This document shows positions 28,838 to 38,701 of a stretch of 64,000 nucleotides of DNA, one piece after another (position 1 is the first letter of the stretch; each line of letters opens with the position of its first letter). The position numbers and the translations under genes were made by a program. The notes under the pieces were generated by a model. The model searched no databases, had not been told where the DNA came from, and saw nothing but the letters and a program-made list of their open reading frames with translations. The DNA lies in contig CALGNX010000018.1 of NCBI GenBank assembly GCA_937958265.1, positions 43,311-107,310 on the forward strand, read 5' to 3'. Source of the DNA: an uncultured Algibacter sp. GTDB taxonomy: Bacteria; Bacteroidota; Bacteroidia; Flavobacteriales; Flavobacteriaceae.

Positions 28838-30184
28838 ATGGAATTTGTTATTAAAATATCACAGTTTTTATTAAGCCTTTCTTTGCTTATTGTATTACAC
28901 GAATTAGGTCATTTTATTCCTGCTAAACTTTTTAAAACTCGTGTCGAAAAATTTTATTTATTTTTTGATGTTAAATTTTCTTTATTCAAAAAGAAAATAG
29001 GCGACACCGTTTACGGTATCGGTTGGCTCCCTTTAGGTGGTTACGTAAAGATATCAGGCATGATTGACGAAAGTATGGACACCGAAGCCATGAAAGAAGA
29101 ACCTAAACCATGGGAATTTCGCTCTAAACCCGCATGGCAACGCTTAATAATTATGTTAGGTGGTGTTACTGTAAACTTTCTATTAGCTATATTAATTTAT
29201 ATAGGCATGAGCTATTTTTACGGCGATACATTTTTACCAAATAATAATATTACCGATGGCTTAGTAATTGAAAGCACTGTGGCTAACAAGGCAGGACTAC
29301 TAACAGGCGACAAAATATTAGCTGTGGATGGCAATAAAATTGAAACCTTCTCTGAAATCCCTGAAAAAGTATTGTTTGGAAAAGAAATACTAATAGAACG
29401 TAATGGCAACCAATCAAAAATAACAATGCCAGAAGACTTCTTAGCACAATTATTAGAATCAAAAGAAACTAAATTTATAAATTTAAGACAACCTTTTGTT
29501 GTAATTCAAGTTCCAGATACATCTGCCAATAAATCTAGCGGATTAAAAGCTGGCGATATTATTGTAGGTATTAACGATTATGCTACCAAATATACAGATC
29601 AAGTAAAAACAGCTTTAGAAAAATTTAAAGGACAACAAGTAACGGCAACTGTTAAAAGAGACAACCAAGAAATTAAAGTACCACTATCTATAAACAAAGA
29701 AGCTTTATTAGGCATTGTTGTAGCAGGAGCTTCAACTCCAAAAACGCTAGAAACTTTAGGATATTACAAGTATAATGTTAAAGATTATAGCCTTGTGGAA
29801 TCGTTCCCTGTAGGCTTAGGTAAAGCAAAAAACAGACTAGTCTCATACTGGGACCAATTGGGCGCTATATTCACCCCTAGTACAGGAGCCTATAAAGGTG
29901 TAGGCGGCTTTAAAGCTATATACGATATATTTCCTAGCTTTTGGAGCTGGCAAGTTTTTTGGAGCATTACAGCCTTTTTATCCATTATGCTAGGCGTTCT
30001 TAACCTATTACCAATTCCAGCGTTAGACGGTGGCCATGTAATGTTTTTACTTTATGAAATGATATCTGGCAGAAAACCTGGAGATAAATTTATGGAGTAT
30101 GCGCAAATGGTTGGCTTCTTTATTTTAATTGGATTAGTACTATTCGCGAACGGAAATGATATCTATAAGGCAATTTTTAAATAA
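28838..30184 (+). CDS. rseP: Site-2 protease RseP (zinc metalloprotease with PDZ domains)
   Basis: HELGHF motif, two PDZ domains, NLLPIPALDGGH. Confidence 0.95.
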   Translation: MEFVIKISQFLLSLSLLIVLHELGHFIPAKLFKTRVEKFYLFFDVKFSLFKKKIGDTVYGIGWLPLGGYVKISGMIDESMDTEAMKEEPKPWEFRSKPAWQRLIIMLGGVTVNFLLAILIYIGMSYFYGDTFLPNNNITDGLVIESTVANKAGLLTGDKILAVDGNKIETFSEIPEKVLFGKEILIERNGNQSKITMPEDFLAQLLESKETKFINLRQPFVVIQVPDTSANKSSGLKAGDIIVGINDYATKYTDQVKTALEKFKGQQVTATVKRDNQEIKVPLSINKEALLGIVVAGASTPKTLETLGYYKYNVKDYSLVESFPVGLGKAKNRLVSYWDQLGAIFTPSTGAYKGVGGFKAIYDIFPSFWSWQVFWSITAFLSIMLGVLNLLPIPALDGGHVMFLLYEMISGRKPGDKFMEYAQMVGFFILIGLVLFANGNDIYKAIFK

Positions 30185-30264
30185 TTTTTTAAAATTTTTT
30201 AAAAAAACTTTGTGAGAAGTAATAAAAGATTATATATTTGCACTCGCTAAGCAATATAGCACAC

Positions 30265-30338
30265 TCCTTCTTAGCTCAGTTGGTTAGAGCATCTGACTGT
30301 TAATCAGAGGGTCCTTGGTTCGAGCCCAAGAGAAGGAG
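30265..30338 (+). tRNA. tRNA-Asn (GTT)
   Basis: Cloverleaf: acceptor TCCTTCT/AGAAGGA, anticodon loop CTGACTGTTAATCAG, T-loop GGTTCGAGCC. Confidence 0.95.
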
Positions 30339-30339
30339 C
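30295..30339 (+). repeat. attL core: 45-bp direct repeat within tRNA-Asn 3' half
   Basis: GACTGTTAATCAGAGGGTCCTTGGTTCGAGCCCAAGAGAAGGAGC identical to 50046-50090. Confidence 0.95.
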
Positions 30340-30349
30340 TTAGTAATAG

Positions 30350-30381
30350 AAAGCCATTCAAGAAATTGAGTGGCTTTTTTT
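30350..30381 (+). terminator. Intrinsic terminator supplied by the element downstream of tRNA-Asn
   Basis: AAGCCATTCAA-gaaa-TTGAGTGGCTTTTTTT. Confidence 0.75.
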
Positions 30382-30386
30382 ATGGA

Positions 30387-30414
30387 CTCAGGTTAAACAT
30401 AGGTTAAACATTTT
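30387..30414 (+). repeat. Left subterminal direct repeat (candidate integrase arm sites)
   Basis: CTCAGGTTAAACATAGGTTAAACATTTT, identical to 49909-49936; contains tandem GGTTAAACAT. Confidence 0.85.
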
Positions 30415-30454
30415 TGGTTTATCTATATTTGTATTGACTACCAAAAGCCTTTAT

Positions 30455-31342
30455 ATGCAATCTTCAAGTTCAGTACTCTCCTTTTATTTTGATATGCTAT
30501 TTGTTAATAGTATTCAATCTGTAAAAGATTCCTTCATGGGGAACTCTACATTACAAGAAAATGGATACTCTTACCTTCAAGACCATAAATATTATATAAA
30601 AGAAGAAATGGTTGAGGATAATGGTTCAATGCCAGTTTTTGTAACGGACATTATTGGGAGAGAAGATTTTTTAGACCGCTTACTTAATTTTGAAAATATC
30701 TCTATTTACAGAACTATTGAAACACAAGTTTCTAGCTTAACTAATTTAGTAGACAAGAAAGAATACCTAAATAACATCTTTAATGATTTAAAGATTCTAT
30801 TTAGAAGAGTTGTTAATACGGTTTCTGATTCTATTGAACTGGTAGATGATTCTCTAACAGATTTATTAAGAAACCTAAAGGACAAGTACGCTAACATTAT
30901 TAGTTCACATTCTGTATTTGGCAACTTACATAAAGATATAGGTGCATCATATTTTAGATGCTTAGAGTCTTTGAAGCCCTCATTTTTTTCAAAATTATTT
31001 GAAGTTACTTGTGTTTTAGGTTTGATTGATGATATTGATATTTATGAAGAAGACTTTGTTGAAGCTTTTACAAGTTCTAAACCTCAAGAGTTGTCTACTA
31101 AGATTAAGTTTATAGAAACAGGAGGAATAGTGGCTTATTATTTTATGTCAATTAAACCGTTCTTCAAAAACTTCACAAGTATGGCAATACAAAACAGTGA
31201 GGCATTTTTAAATAAAGACAATAAGTTCTTTACCGCTACAGGAATTGACAAAGCTAGGTCTACTTCAAAAGAAAAACATTTAGAAATTAAAGCGAATATC
31301 GATTTGCACATTAACAAGCTTAAAAAACAACATATAAAGTAA
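30455..31342 (+). CDS. Hypothetical protein
   Basis: ORF; no recognised family. Confidence 0.5.
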   Translation: MQSSSSVLSFYFDMLFVNSIQSVKDSFMGNSTLQENGYSYLQDHKYYIKEEMVEDNGSMPVFVTDIIGREDFLDRLLNFENISIYRTIETQVSSLTNLVDKKEYLNNIFNDLKILFRRVVNTVSDSIELVDDSLTDLLRNLKDKYANIISSHSVFGNLHKDIGASYFRCLESLKPSFFSKLFEVTCVLGLIDDIDIYEEDFVEAFTSSKPQELSTKIKFIETGGIVAYYFMSIKPFFKNFTSMAIQNSEAFLNKDNKFFTATGIDKARSTSKEKHLEIKANIDLHINKLKKQHIK

Positions 31343-31467
31343 CCTTACTTTGCACCTTACCATCTTTCTTACCCTATGCTTACCAATTGTAAACATAGGG
31401 TTTTTTGATGCCTTTCTTTGTTGAAGTATTAACAAGGATAGGCGCCTATCCATAACAATTTTAAGTT

Positions 31468-31770
31468 ATGGAATTTATCCAAAATGAATTAAAAGAAATA
31501 AAGGAATTGCTGATAAAACAATCTATTCAGCAGAAAGAAATTTTAACTGTAGAGGAGACAGCAGAGTTTTTGGGATTATCAGTATCTCGTATACATAAAA
31601 TCACAAGTAATAAGGAGATACCTCATTACAAGCCTGGAGGCAAGAAGATATATCTGAAACGTCAAGAATTAGAGCAATGGATTCTAAGTAGTAGGATTGC
31701 CTCAACCAATGATTTAGATGATGAGTTGGATAGTTACATAAGTAGAACTAACAAAAACCTATCATCATGA
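31468..31770 (+). CDS. Excisionase-like helix-turn-helix protein (HTH_17)
   Basis: ILTVEETAEFLGLSVSRIHKITSNKEIPHYKPGGKKIYLKRQELEQWI. Confidence 0.85.
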   Translation: MEFIQNELKEIKELLIKQSIQQKEILTVEETAEFLGLSVSRIHKITSNKEIPHYKPGGKKIYLKRQELEQWILSSRIASTNDLDDELDSYISRTNKNLSS

Positions 31771-32642
31771 TAGATTTTGTAAGGTCATATCATAATGATA
31801 AAACCCAATTAGAAGACACGGTACTAAATGGAGATTTGTTTGACGATGTGAGAAGGACTATAGACCCTAAGACAGGAGAAACAATTTATCCAATAACTAG
31901 TTCTTGTGATGGCTTTTTTGTTTCAATAGATAGATATAGGGCGTATATAAATTGTGTAATTAAAGCTATACTATATAATTTTTCGAAAGTGAAATTACGT
32001 TCAAGTAAAAATTTCTCATTTTCAGATTTAAAAACTGCTGTAAATTCTATTAACGCTGTATCAGACCATGATGAAACAAAGCTCTCTGGGATACATGTAG
32101 GATTTGTCATTCCAACTACCATTGCAGGTAAGGAGATAATAAAAATGAATGTCCTAATGCATAAATATAAATATTGTAATCATGATTTAATGAAGAACAC
32201 TAAAGAGCATATAAAGGAATTTGTTTCTCACAACTATAAAATAGGATTCTATTCATATAAAAATCCTGAAAATGAAAATTTCTTAAAAATAGTATTAAAG
32301 CTAAATAAGAGTGCAGAGTTCAGTAAGTATGAAATTAAAAGCCTTAATGATTTAATCCAAAAAAAGAAGCTTATTGACTTGTTTAAACTATTTATGAAAA
32401 GATTTGATGAGATGATTATAATAGACTCCTTTGAGTCTTTTGAAGGAGATGATTATAGGGCATTACAGGAATTTTTAAACTATGGATATTGGAAAAAGCT
32501 AGCTAAAACAAAAAGTAGACAGACACAATCAAGACATAAAAAAAAATTTGAAGCACTAATTTATAAATACCATTTAGACTCTCAAAAGATAGAGCTAAAA
32601 AAAGAGTTAAATAATGCTTTTACTAGATTTATTTCTAACTAA
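31767..32642 (+). CDS. Hypothetical protein, possible phage/plasmid-type replication initiator
   Basis: Overall layout (C-terminal ...LLxRFDEMIIIDSFE...YGYWKKL...KFEALIYKY) resembles Bacteroidota phage/plasmid replication proteins; weak by eye. Confidence 0.35.
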   Translation: MIDFVRSYHNDKTQLEDTVLNGDLFDDVRRTIDPKTGETIYPITSSCDGFFVSIDRYRAYINCVIKAILYNFSKVKLRSSKNFSFSDLKTAVNSINAVSDHDETKLSGIHVGFVIPTTIAGKEIIKMNVLMHKYKYCNHDLMKNTKEHIKEFVSHNYKIGFYSYKNPENENFLKIVLKLNKSAEFSKYEIKSLNDLIQKKKLIDLFKLFMKRFDEMIIIDSFESFEGDDYRALQEFLNYGYWKKLAKTKSRQTQSRHKKKFEALIYKYHLDSQKIELKKELNNAFTRFISN

Positions 32643-32644
32643 AT

Positions 32645-32698
32645 AAGTGACATTTTCTCAATTAGATATATAATATATATATCGAGAATTTGTCACTT
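32645..32698. repeat. 54-bp imperfect palindrome
   Basis: AAGTGACA TTTTCTC ... ATATATA/ATATATAT ... GAGAATT TGTCACTT. Confidence 0.75.
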
Positions 32699-32715
32699 TA
32701 TAAAACATAAATATT

Positions 32716-33948
32716 ATGGCAAGTATCAAGATATTACTAAGAAACAAAGCAAATAAGGAAGGTCAGTATCCAGTAGTACTTAAAATCATCAAGGACAGAC
32801 AAATTAAGGTCATTACACTTGGAATTAGTTGTTTGAAGAAGGATTGGGATAAAGCAAATACTCGGTTTAAAAAGAGTCAGAGCAATTATATGCAACGTAA
32901 TAGAGCTCTACTTAAAAAGAAAGAAGAAGCACTAAAGATTATAGATGACTTTTTTCTTGAAGGTATTGACTTTACTCTTAATCAGTTTGAAGACAAGTTT
33001 AGAGGGGGAAAATCATCAAAAGTTACTGTGTCTGAATTCTGGAAAGAAAAAGTGTCAGATTTAAACAGAGCTGGCAGAACAGGAAATGCAAGAGCATACA
33101 AGGATGTTTATAATTCATTTTTCAAGTTCCACAAAAACAAAAATTTAGTGTTTAGAGAAATCACACCTACTTTGCTTGATAAATATGAGACATATTTAAG
33201 AAGTAAAAATAATTCTGATGGAGGTATTGGAGTAAAGATGCGTGAAATAAGAGCGTTATTTAATGATGCTATTAAGAAAGGTGTAGTAGATGAAAAGTAT
33301 TATCCTTTTAAGATATATAAAGTATCAAAGCTAAAAGGGAAAGGACTTAAAAAAGCTTTAACACGAGATGAAATGAAACTTATGGAAGCACTTAATATAG
33401 AGGAAAACCCACACCTTATTGATACCAAAAACTATATGCTATTTAGCTATTACATGGGTGGGATGAACTTTGTTGATATGATGAAACTAAAATGGGAGAA
33501 CATTCAAGGAGATAGAGTTTTATATATCCGTTCTAAAACCAAAGGAAGATTCTCTGTAAAAATGTTAGAGCCAGTTAAGCAAATTATAGCTTACTATAAA
33601 ACTCAAGTAAGACCAACAGATTATGTATTCCCAATCTTGTTGAAAGAGAACCTAACACCAATGCAGATAGAGAACAGAAAACACAAGACCTTAAGTAGGT
33701 TTAATAAGCAACTTAAAGAGATAGCCAAAATTCAAGGGGTACAGCAAAACGTAACTTCTTATGTGATAAGACACAGTTTTGCAACAAATTTAAAGTTTGC
33801 AGGGATTTCAACAGACTTAATTGGAGAATCTATGGGACATCATGATGTTAGTGTAACTAAAGCGTACCTAAAAGAATTTGATGATGATGTTATAGATGAT
33901 GCAATGAGTAAACTACTTGAAGAGCCTAAGCTGAAATATGCATCTTAA
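32716..33948 (+). CDS. Tyrosine-type site-specific recombinase (integrase)
   Basis: Arm-binding/SAM-like N-terminus, catalytic R-K-HxxR-H-Y pattern (YVIRHSFATNLKFAGISTDLIGESMGHHDVSVTKAYLKEF). Confidence 0.95.
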   Translation: MASIKILLRNKANKEGQYPVVLKIIKDRQIKVITLGISCLKKDWDKANTRFKKSQSNYMQRNRALLKKKEEALKIIDDFFLEGIDFTLNQFEDKFRGGKSSKVTVSEFWKEKVSDLNRAGRTGNARAYKDVYNSFFKFHKNKNLVFREITPTLLDKYETYLRSKNNSDGGIGVKMREIRALFNDAIKKGVVDEKYYPFKIYKVSKLKGKGLKKALTRDEMKLMEALNIEENPHLIDTKNYMLFSYYMGGMNFVDMMKLKWENIQGDRVLYIRSKTKGRFSVKMLEPVKQIIAYYKTQVRPTDYVFPILLKENLTPMQIENRKHKTLSRFNKQLKEIAKIQGVQQNVTSYVIRHSFATNLKFAGISTDLIGESMGHHDVSVTKAYLKEFDDDVIDDAMSKLLEEPKLKYAS

Positions 33949-34059
33949 AACAATATTTAAAGGCTCGCAGAAATGAGGGTCTTTTTCATTATATATTGAA
34001 CCTATTAAGGTTCAGCTTTATTCATTCAATTTAATATTAACCTTCAAAAACATAAGATT

Positions 34060-34923
34060 ATGCAATTAAGAAAATCAGAAAGACAACAAGCAAAAATTAA
34101 AATGGCTCTGCAAGGTTCATCAGGCTCAGGCAAGAGTTTAAGCTCTCTTTTACTTGCTAAAGGACTAACTAATGACCAACTAGATAAAGTAGCTGTAATA
34201 GATACAGAGAATGGTTCAGCAGACCTTTATGCTCATTTAGGTAACTACAATGTATTACCATTACAACCACCTTATACACCAGAGAAATTCATCCAAGCTA
34301 TTTCTGTTTGTGAAGAAGCAGGAATGGAAGTGATAATTTTAGATTCAATCTCTCAAGTATGGGATGAACTTATAGATTATCATTCTAAACTCCCTGGTAA
34401 CTCTTTTACAAATTGGAACAAAGTAACTCCAAGACAAAAAGCATTTATCAATAAGATTTTACAATGTGATGCTCATGTTATAGCTACAATGAGAACAAAG
34501 CAGGACTATGTCCTACAACAAAAAGATGGAAAATATGTTCCTGAAAAAGTTGGACTTAAAGCTGTACAAAGAGATGATGTGTCTTATGAATTTACTATAG
34601 TATTTGATATAGATATTAAACACTTTGCAATAGCTAGTAAAGACAGAACTAATCTATTTTCAGGTAAGCCAGAATTTATGATAAATACTTCTACAGGAAA
34701 ACGCATTTTAGAATGGTGTACTTCACCTGTAAAAGAAGAAGATGTAAAACAGCGAATAGAAGAGTGCTTATCTGTTAGTCAGTTAATGGAACTATATAAA
34801 GAATATCCTAGTTTTCAGTTGCCATTAAAAGCTTTGTATCAAGCTAAAAAAGATTTATTAGAAAAATTAGTTAACCCACAAAAAATTAGTCAAAATGGAA
34901 ATAGTATCAGTAACAGAGCTTAA
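34060..34923 (+). CDS. Phage-type nucleotide-binding ATPase (Sak4/RecA-like)
   Basis: Walker A GSSGSGKS, KVAVIDTENGSADLYAH, VIILDSISQVWDE. Confidence 0.75.
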   Translation: MQLRKSERQQAKIKMALQGSSGSGKSLSSLLLAKGLTNDQLDKVAVIDTENGSADLYAHLGNYNVLPLQPPYTPEKFIQAISVCEEAGMEVIILDSISQVWDELIDYHSKLPGNSFTNWNKVTPRQKAFINKILQCDAHVIATMRTKQDYVLQQKDGKYVPEKVGLKAVQRDDVSYEFTIVFDIDIKHFAIASKDRTNLFSGKPEFMINTSTGKRILEWCTSPVKEEDVKQRIEECLSVSQLMELYKEYPSFQLPLKALYQAKKDLLEKLVNPQKISQNGNSISNRA

Positions 34924-35929
34924 CAAGCAACGTAAAGGAATAATTAATATTCCTGAAGGTAAGCCAGAAGTTGTGCATCCTTTGCAAATACCTTCAGAAA
35001 ATAAAGTATATCCACATAACCCATTTATTGAGGCTAACACAAAAGAGGTTAGCCTTTCTACTTTAAAACATGATTGCATTATTCCTGTATTCTCAAAGGA
35101 TAATGAGAAGACATTAGCTCATCAAGAGTTCATAGAGATAGCTCAAAATTGTGTAGGTAAAGTGTTTTCGCATCATACTATTGAAGTGCCAGAAGTTAGA
35201 GTTTCTCATCAAATCAAAGGTAGAACTGCTGATGCCATTTACAAGCCTGTAAAAGAGCTTTTAGAACATGAAAAAACTCAGTATTTTGAAAGGATGGCTT
35301 TCATCATTAGAATTCCATCTATAACAGAAAACATTAATGGTCATGATGTTTCATTAACTATTGGAGGAGTTAGAGCTTACAACCAAGAAAATCTGTATAA
35401 CAGAAAAACGTATGAGAAGTTTAAGTTTTTCATCGGGTTTCAAAATATGGTGTGCTGCAACCTATGTATTTCTACAGATGGGTATCAAGATGAAATGCGA
35501 GTAGGGAACTATTCTGAATTACAGTCTAAAATTATGGACTTAATTGAGAATTACAATGCACAATCTCATTTACATGAAATGAAGCAGCTATCTCAACATA
35601 ATTTATCTGAACAGCAATTTGCTCAGCTTATTGGTAGAGCAAGGTTATATAACTTTTTACCTAAAGAGGAAAAGACTCTAATTCCAGAATTAATGCTTAA
35701 TGATGGACAGATTTCTACAGTAGCTAAGGACTATTATTTAGATAATAGCTTTTGTAGAAACGAAAATGGAGATATTAACCTTTGGAATGTATATAATCTC
35801 TTCACAGGAGCTAATAAGAGCTCTTATATAGACTCTTTTCTATCAAGAAATGTAAATGCCTTTGATTTTACTCAAGGTCTGGCAAATGCTATCAATGGTG
35901 ATTCTAAACATCGTTGGTTTTTGAGTTGA
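34895..35929 (+). CDS. DUF3871-like protein
   Basis: Recognisable Bacteroidota mobile-element protein pattern (PEVRVSHQIKGRTADAIYKPV...TIGGVRAYNQENLY...FKFFIGFQNMVCCNLCISTDG); overlaps upstream gene. Confidence 0.65.
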   Translation: MEIVSVTELNKQRKGIINIPEGKPEVVHPLQIPSENKVYPHNPFIEANTKEVSLSTLKHDCIIPVFSKDNEKTLAHQEFIEIAQNCVGKVFSHHTIEVPEVRVSHQIKGRTADAIYKPVKELLEHEKTQYFERMAFIIRIPSITENINGHDVSLTIGGVRAYNQENLYNRKTYEKFKFFIGFQNMVCCNLCISTDGYQDEMRVGNYSELQSKIMDLIENYNAQSHLHEMKQLSQHNLSEQQFAQLIGRARLYNFLPKEEKTLIPELMLNDGQISTVAKDYYLDNSFCRNENGDINLWNVYNLFTGANKSSYIDSFLSRNVNAFDFTQGLANAINGDSKHRWFLS

Positions 35930-35935
35930 GTGATG

Positions 35936-35971
35936 CCCAATCTCTATTTGTTTAGAGGTTGGGTTATATAT
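35936..35971 (+). terminator. Intrinsic terminator-like hairpin
   Basis: CCCAATCTCTatttgtttAGAGGTTGGGTTAT. Confidence 0.5.
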
Positions 35972-36117
35972 TAGGTAATTAAAGATAATATATTACTTAT
36001 AATGAAATAGATAATTTAGTTTGAATTAGATAAGTGAATTAAAGGGATAAACATAGTAACTTAAGTAAAGTAATTAAATATATTTGTAGAAATAAGATTT
36101 TCTGGAAGACCATAATT

Positions 36118-37446
36118 ATGACGAATCAAAGACCAAATCAGATAAGATTGTTTACCGAAGAGTTTAGAGCAATAAATTCCGCAGATATAATCATTGATGG
36201 AATTACTGTTGTTTCAGGGGAGAATGGATGTGGAAAGAGTACATTGTCTAAATTACTTTATTATTCATATAAAACTATGTCTAATTATGATGTACTTGTT
36301 GCTGAGGCTTTAAGTTCTGAGTTGTCAAGTGTTGAAAGGTTTGTAGATATAGCTTTAAGAGGTTTGACAAATAGGAGTCTTAAGAGAAATGACCGTTTAG
36401 AATTATATCAAGATTTTATGACGCTTAAAAGCGAAGTGAATTACGGAGATGTTAATTCTAATTCATTGACAGATTGGTTGAATTTAATTGAGAGAATTCG
36501 ATTAGCTCTCACTCTTTCTCCTAGTGATAATAGCTATAGCAAGCGATTAGACTATATAGCGAGAGATATTGTAGGAGATAGTTATGATGAAGAGAGGGGG
36601 GGGAAGCCATTTGAATTAATAAATAAACATATTAATTCTTTATTTAAAAAGGCATTTGGCTTAATGAAATCTCGAACAACAAATTTGTTTAAAGAAGGGT
36701 TAAAAGAGGTCTTTCATGATGAAAAACTTCCAACTGTTTTTAAAGTTTACGAATTTGGAGAGGAAATAGTATCATTGTCAAAAAACAGCTTGTCAATTCC
36801 ATATTCTATTCAACAAGTTATTTATATAGATACTCCAATGATGATTGGAATTGATACTTTTGAAGATAATCATTGGGATGATTTGAATAGCAAATTAAGG
36901 AAAAAGGGAGGGAATTCTTTTACAGAGTTTTCCAAATTGATAGCTGAGGATATAATTCAAGGAGATGCTTCTCATGATGAATCAATTCTTGGTTTAAGTG
37001 ATTTTGTATTTAAACGTTCTGATGGAGAAACTTTTAATTTGTTAGATTGTGCAACAGGAGTGAAGTCATTTAGTATACTTCAAATTTTATTAAAGAATGG
37101 TTCAATTAATGATAAGACACTGCTAATACTTGATGAACCAGAAACTCATTTGCATCCTCAATGGATTATTGAGTATGCTAGATTAATAGTTTTATTAAAT
37201 AAATATGTCGGGGTTAAATTCTTTATTGCTAGTCACAACCCTGATATGGTAAGTGCAATTAGGATTATTTCTGAAAAAGAGAGAATATTGGATAATTTAA
37301 ACTTTTACATTGCAGATAAAAGTAGCTCTGATGAGTATAGTTATAATTACCATAATTTGGGTACTGAAATAGACCCTGTATTTGACTCTTTTAATATTGC
37401 GTTAGATAGAATGCATTTTTATGGAGAGGAGAGCGATGAGTTATAA
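36118..37446 (+). CDS. AAA/ABC-type ATPase (putative defence ATPase)
   Basis: Walker A SGENGCGKST; Walker B LLILDEPETHLHPQW; H-loop FFIASHNPDMV. Confidence 0.85.
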   Translation: MTNQRPNQIRLFTEEFRAINSADIIIDGITVVSGENGCGKSTLSKLLYYSYKTMSNYDVLVAEALSSELSSVERFVDIALRGLTNRSLKRNDRLELYQDFMTLKSEVNYGDVNSNSLTDWLNLIERIRLALTLSPSDNSYSKRLDYIARDIVGDSYDEERGGKPFELINKHINSLFKKAFGLMKSRTTNLFKEGLKEVFHDEKLPTVFKVYEFGEEIVSLSKNSLSIPYSIQQVIYIDTPMMIGIDTFEDNHWDDLNSKLRKKGGNSFTEFSKLIAEDIIQGDASHDESILGLSDFVFKRSDGETFNLLDCATGVKSFSILQILLKNGSINDKTLLILDEPETHLHPQWIIEYARLIVLLNKYVGVKFFIASHNPDMVSAIRIISEKERILDNLNFYIADKSSSDEYSYNYHNLGTEIDPVFDSFNIALDRMHFYGEESDEL

Positions 37447-37957
37447 GTATTCAGAGCCTTTAACAAAAAGTTTAAATGTTTTATCTAATTGTAATGCTTC
37501 TATCAAAGATTTTGAAGATATATTAAAAACAGAAGGGTGTGATGTCTTACCATCACCTTTCAATGGTGAAAATATTGAAGTTGTTGATGGAGATGAATTA
37601 GAGGCTTGTTGTTCTGTTATTACAGGTAGAGGATTAGGTAATAAAAATAAGTCTGTAGATGTTATATTCGGTGTGCAAGACGATTCTGATTCGAAATTAA
37701 CTAGCTTTGTTTTTGTGGAATTAAAATTCAGGAGTAAGACATTTACTAAATTAGATAAAGAAAGTTTAGTTGATAAAGTTAAATGTTCATCTACCTTAAC
37801 TGGTACTAATGGAAAAATGTATACTTACCATTTTATTGTATTTAGTAAAAAAAAACAAAAGTGGGGGAGACATTATTTATTTCGAACTAACCCAATCTTA
37901 AATAGTTCATTTAAGGCAATAGATATAGAAAAGTTATATAATTTGTTCTTTACTTAG
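37436..37957 (+). CDS. Small PD-(D/E)XK-like protein paired with upstream ATPase
   Basis: SVDVIFGVQDDSDSKLTSFVFVELKFR (D...ExK pattern); internal ATG at 37436 overlaps ATPase stop. Confidence 0.5.
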   Translation: MSYKYSEPLTKSLNVLSNCNASIKDFEDILKTEGCDVLPSPFNGENIEVVDGDELEACCSVITGRGLGNKNKSVDVIFGVQDDSDSKLTSFVFVELKFRSKTFTKLDKESLVDKVKCSSTLTGTNGKMYTYHFIVFSKKKQKWGRHYLFRTNPILNSSFKAIDIEKLYNLFFT

Positions 37958-37978
37958 TAAAGAAAAGAGTAGGATCAT

Positions 37979-38701
37979 CTATAAACTATATTTAATAGGG
38001 TTAGCAGCTCCTTTTTTCTTGGTATGAGCAATAGACTTATTGATGTACAATTCTCTAACATCATCACTTGCCACAGCACCATTAAAACCCCATCTGTTTT
38101 GTCTCTTTGCATTTGGAATATGAACTGGGTACCATTCTTCTATATGAAAGACCTCTATTACTATTCCTGAGTATTCAGCAAGTGCATATTCTACAGTATT
38201 TCTTCTATGTTCTCCTACTATCCAAGCCTGTTTAGTTGCTTGGTAAATAGCATCACTAGAGTTACCTCTGTTATACTTTTTGTTAATATTAATAATAATT
38301 GCAGAATGTTCAAGTTTATCTAGAGGTTGTGCATTATGCAACCTTATTATTTCATCAGTTGTCATAAGACCTTTAAATCCTACATGATGACCTTCAACAA
38401 TATTAGATAAGTTTAGACCAATATAATTTCCAAAATCCATTAAAGATGCTTCTACTTCAAATGCTTCAGACTCTTTTAAACCGTGTCTTATTATGATATG
38501 ACCAACTTCTAGATTTTTACTAATAATATCTCTAATTGTATCTAATTTTAGACTAGAGTCTTCGTATTGAATAGCGCAATGTTTATGATTAAAAACTCTG
38601 TTCCCAACTCCTTTGCCAATGTAAAAGGGAGTATTGTCTACAGGGTTTATTAATGCGTAAACATAGTATTCTAGTAACTCTACTGTTTTATTATCAAACA
38701 T
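37979..38701 (-). CDS. GIY-YIG (LEM-3-like) nuclease family protein
   Basis: YYVYALINPVDNTPFYIGKGVGNRVFNH; LHNAQPLDKLEHSAIIININK... Confidence 0.75.
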   Translation of the reverse strand: MFDNKTVELLEYYVYALINPVDNTPFYIGKGVGNRVFNHKHCAIQYEDSSLKLDTIRDIISKNLEVGHIIIRHGLKESEAFEVEASLMDFGNYIGLNLSNIVEGHHVGFKGLMTTDEIIRLHNAQPLDKLEHSAIIININKKYNRGNSSDAIYQATKQAWIVGEHRRNTVEYALAEYSGIVIEVFHIEEWYPVHIPNAKRQNRWGFNGAVASDDVRELYINKSIAHTKKKGAANPIKYSL

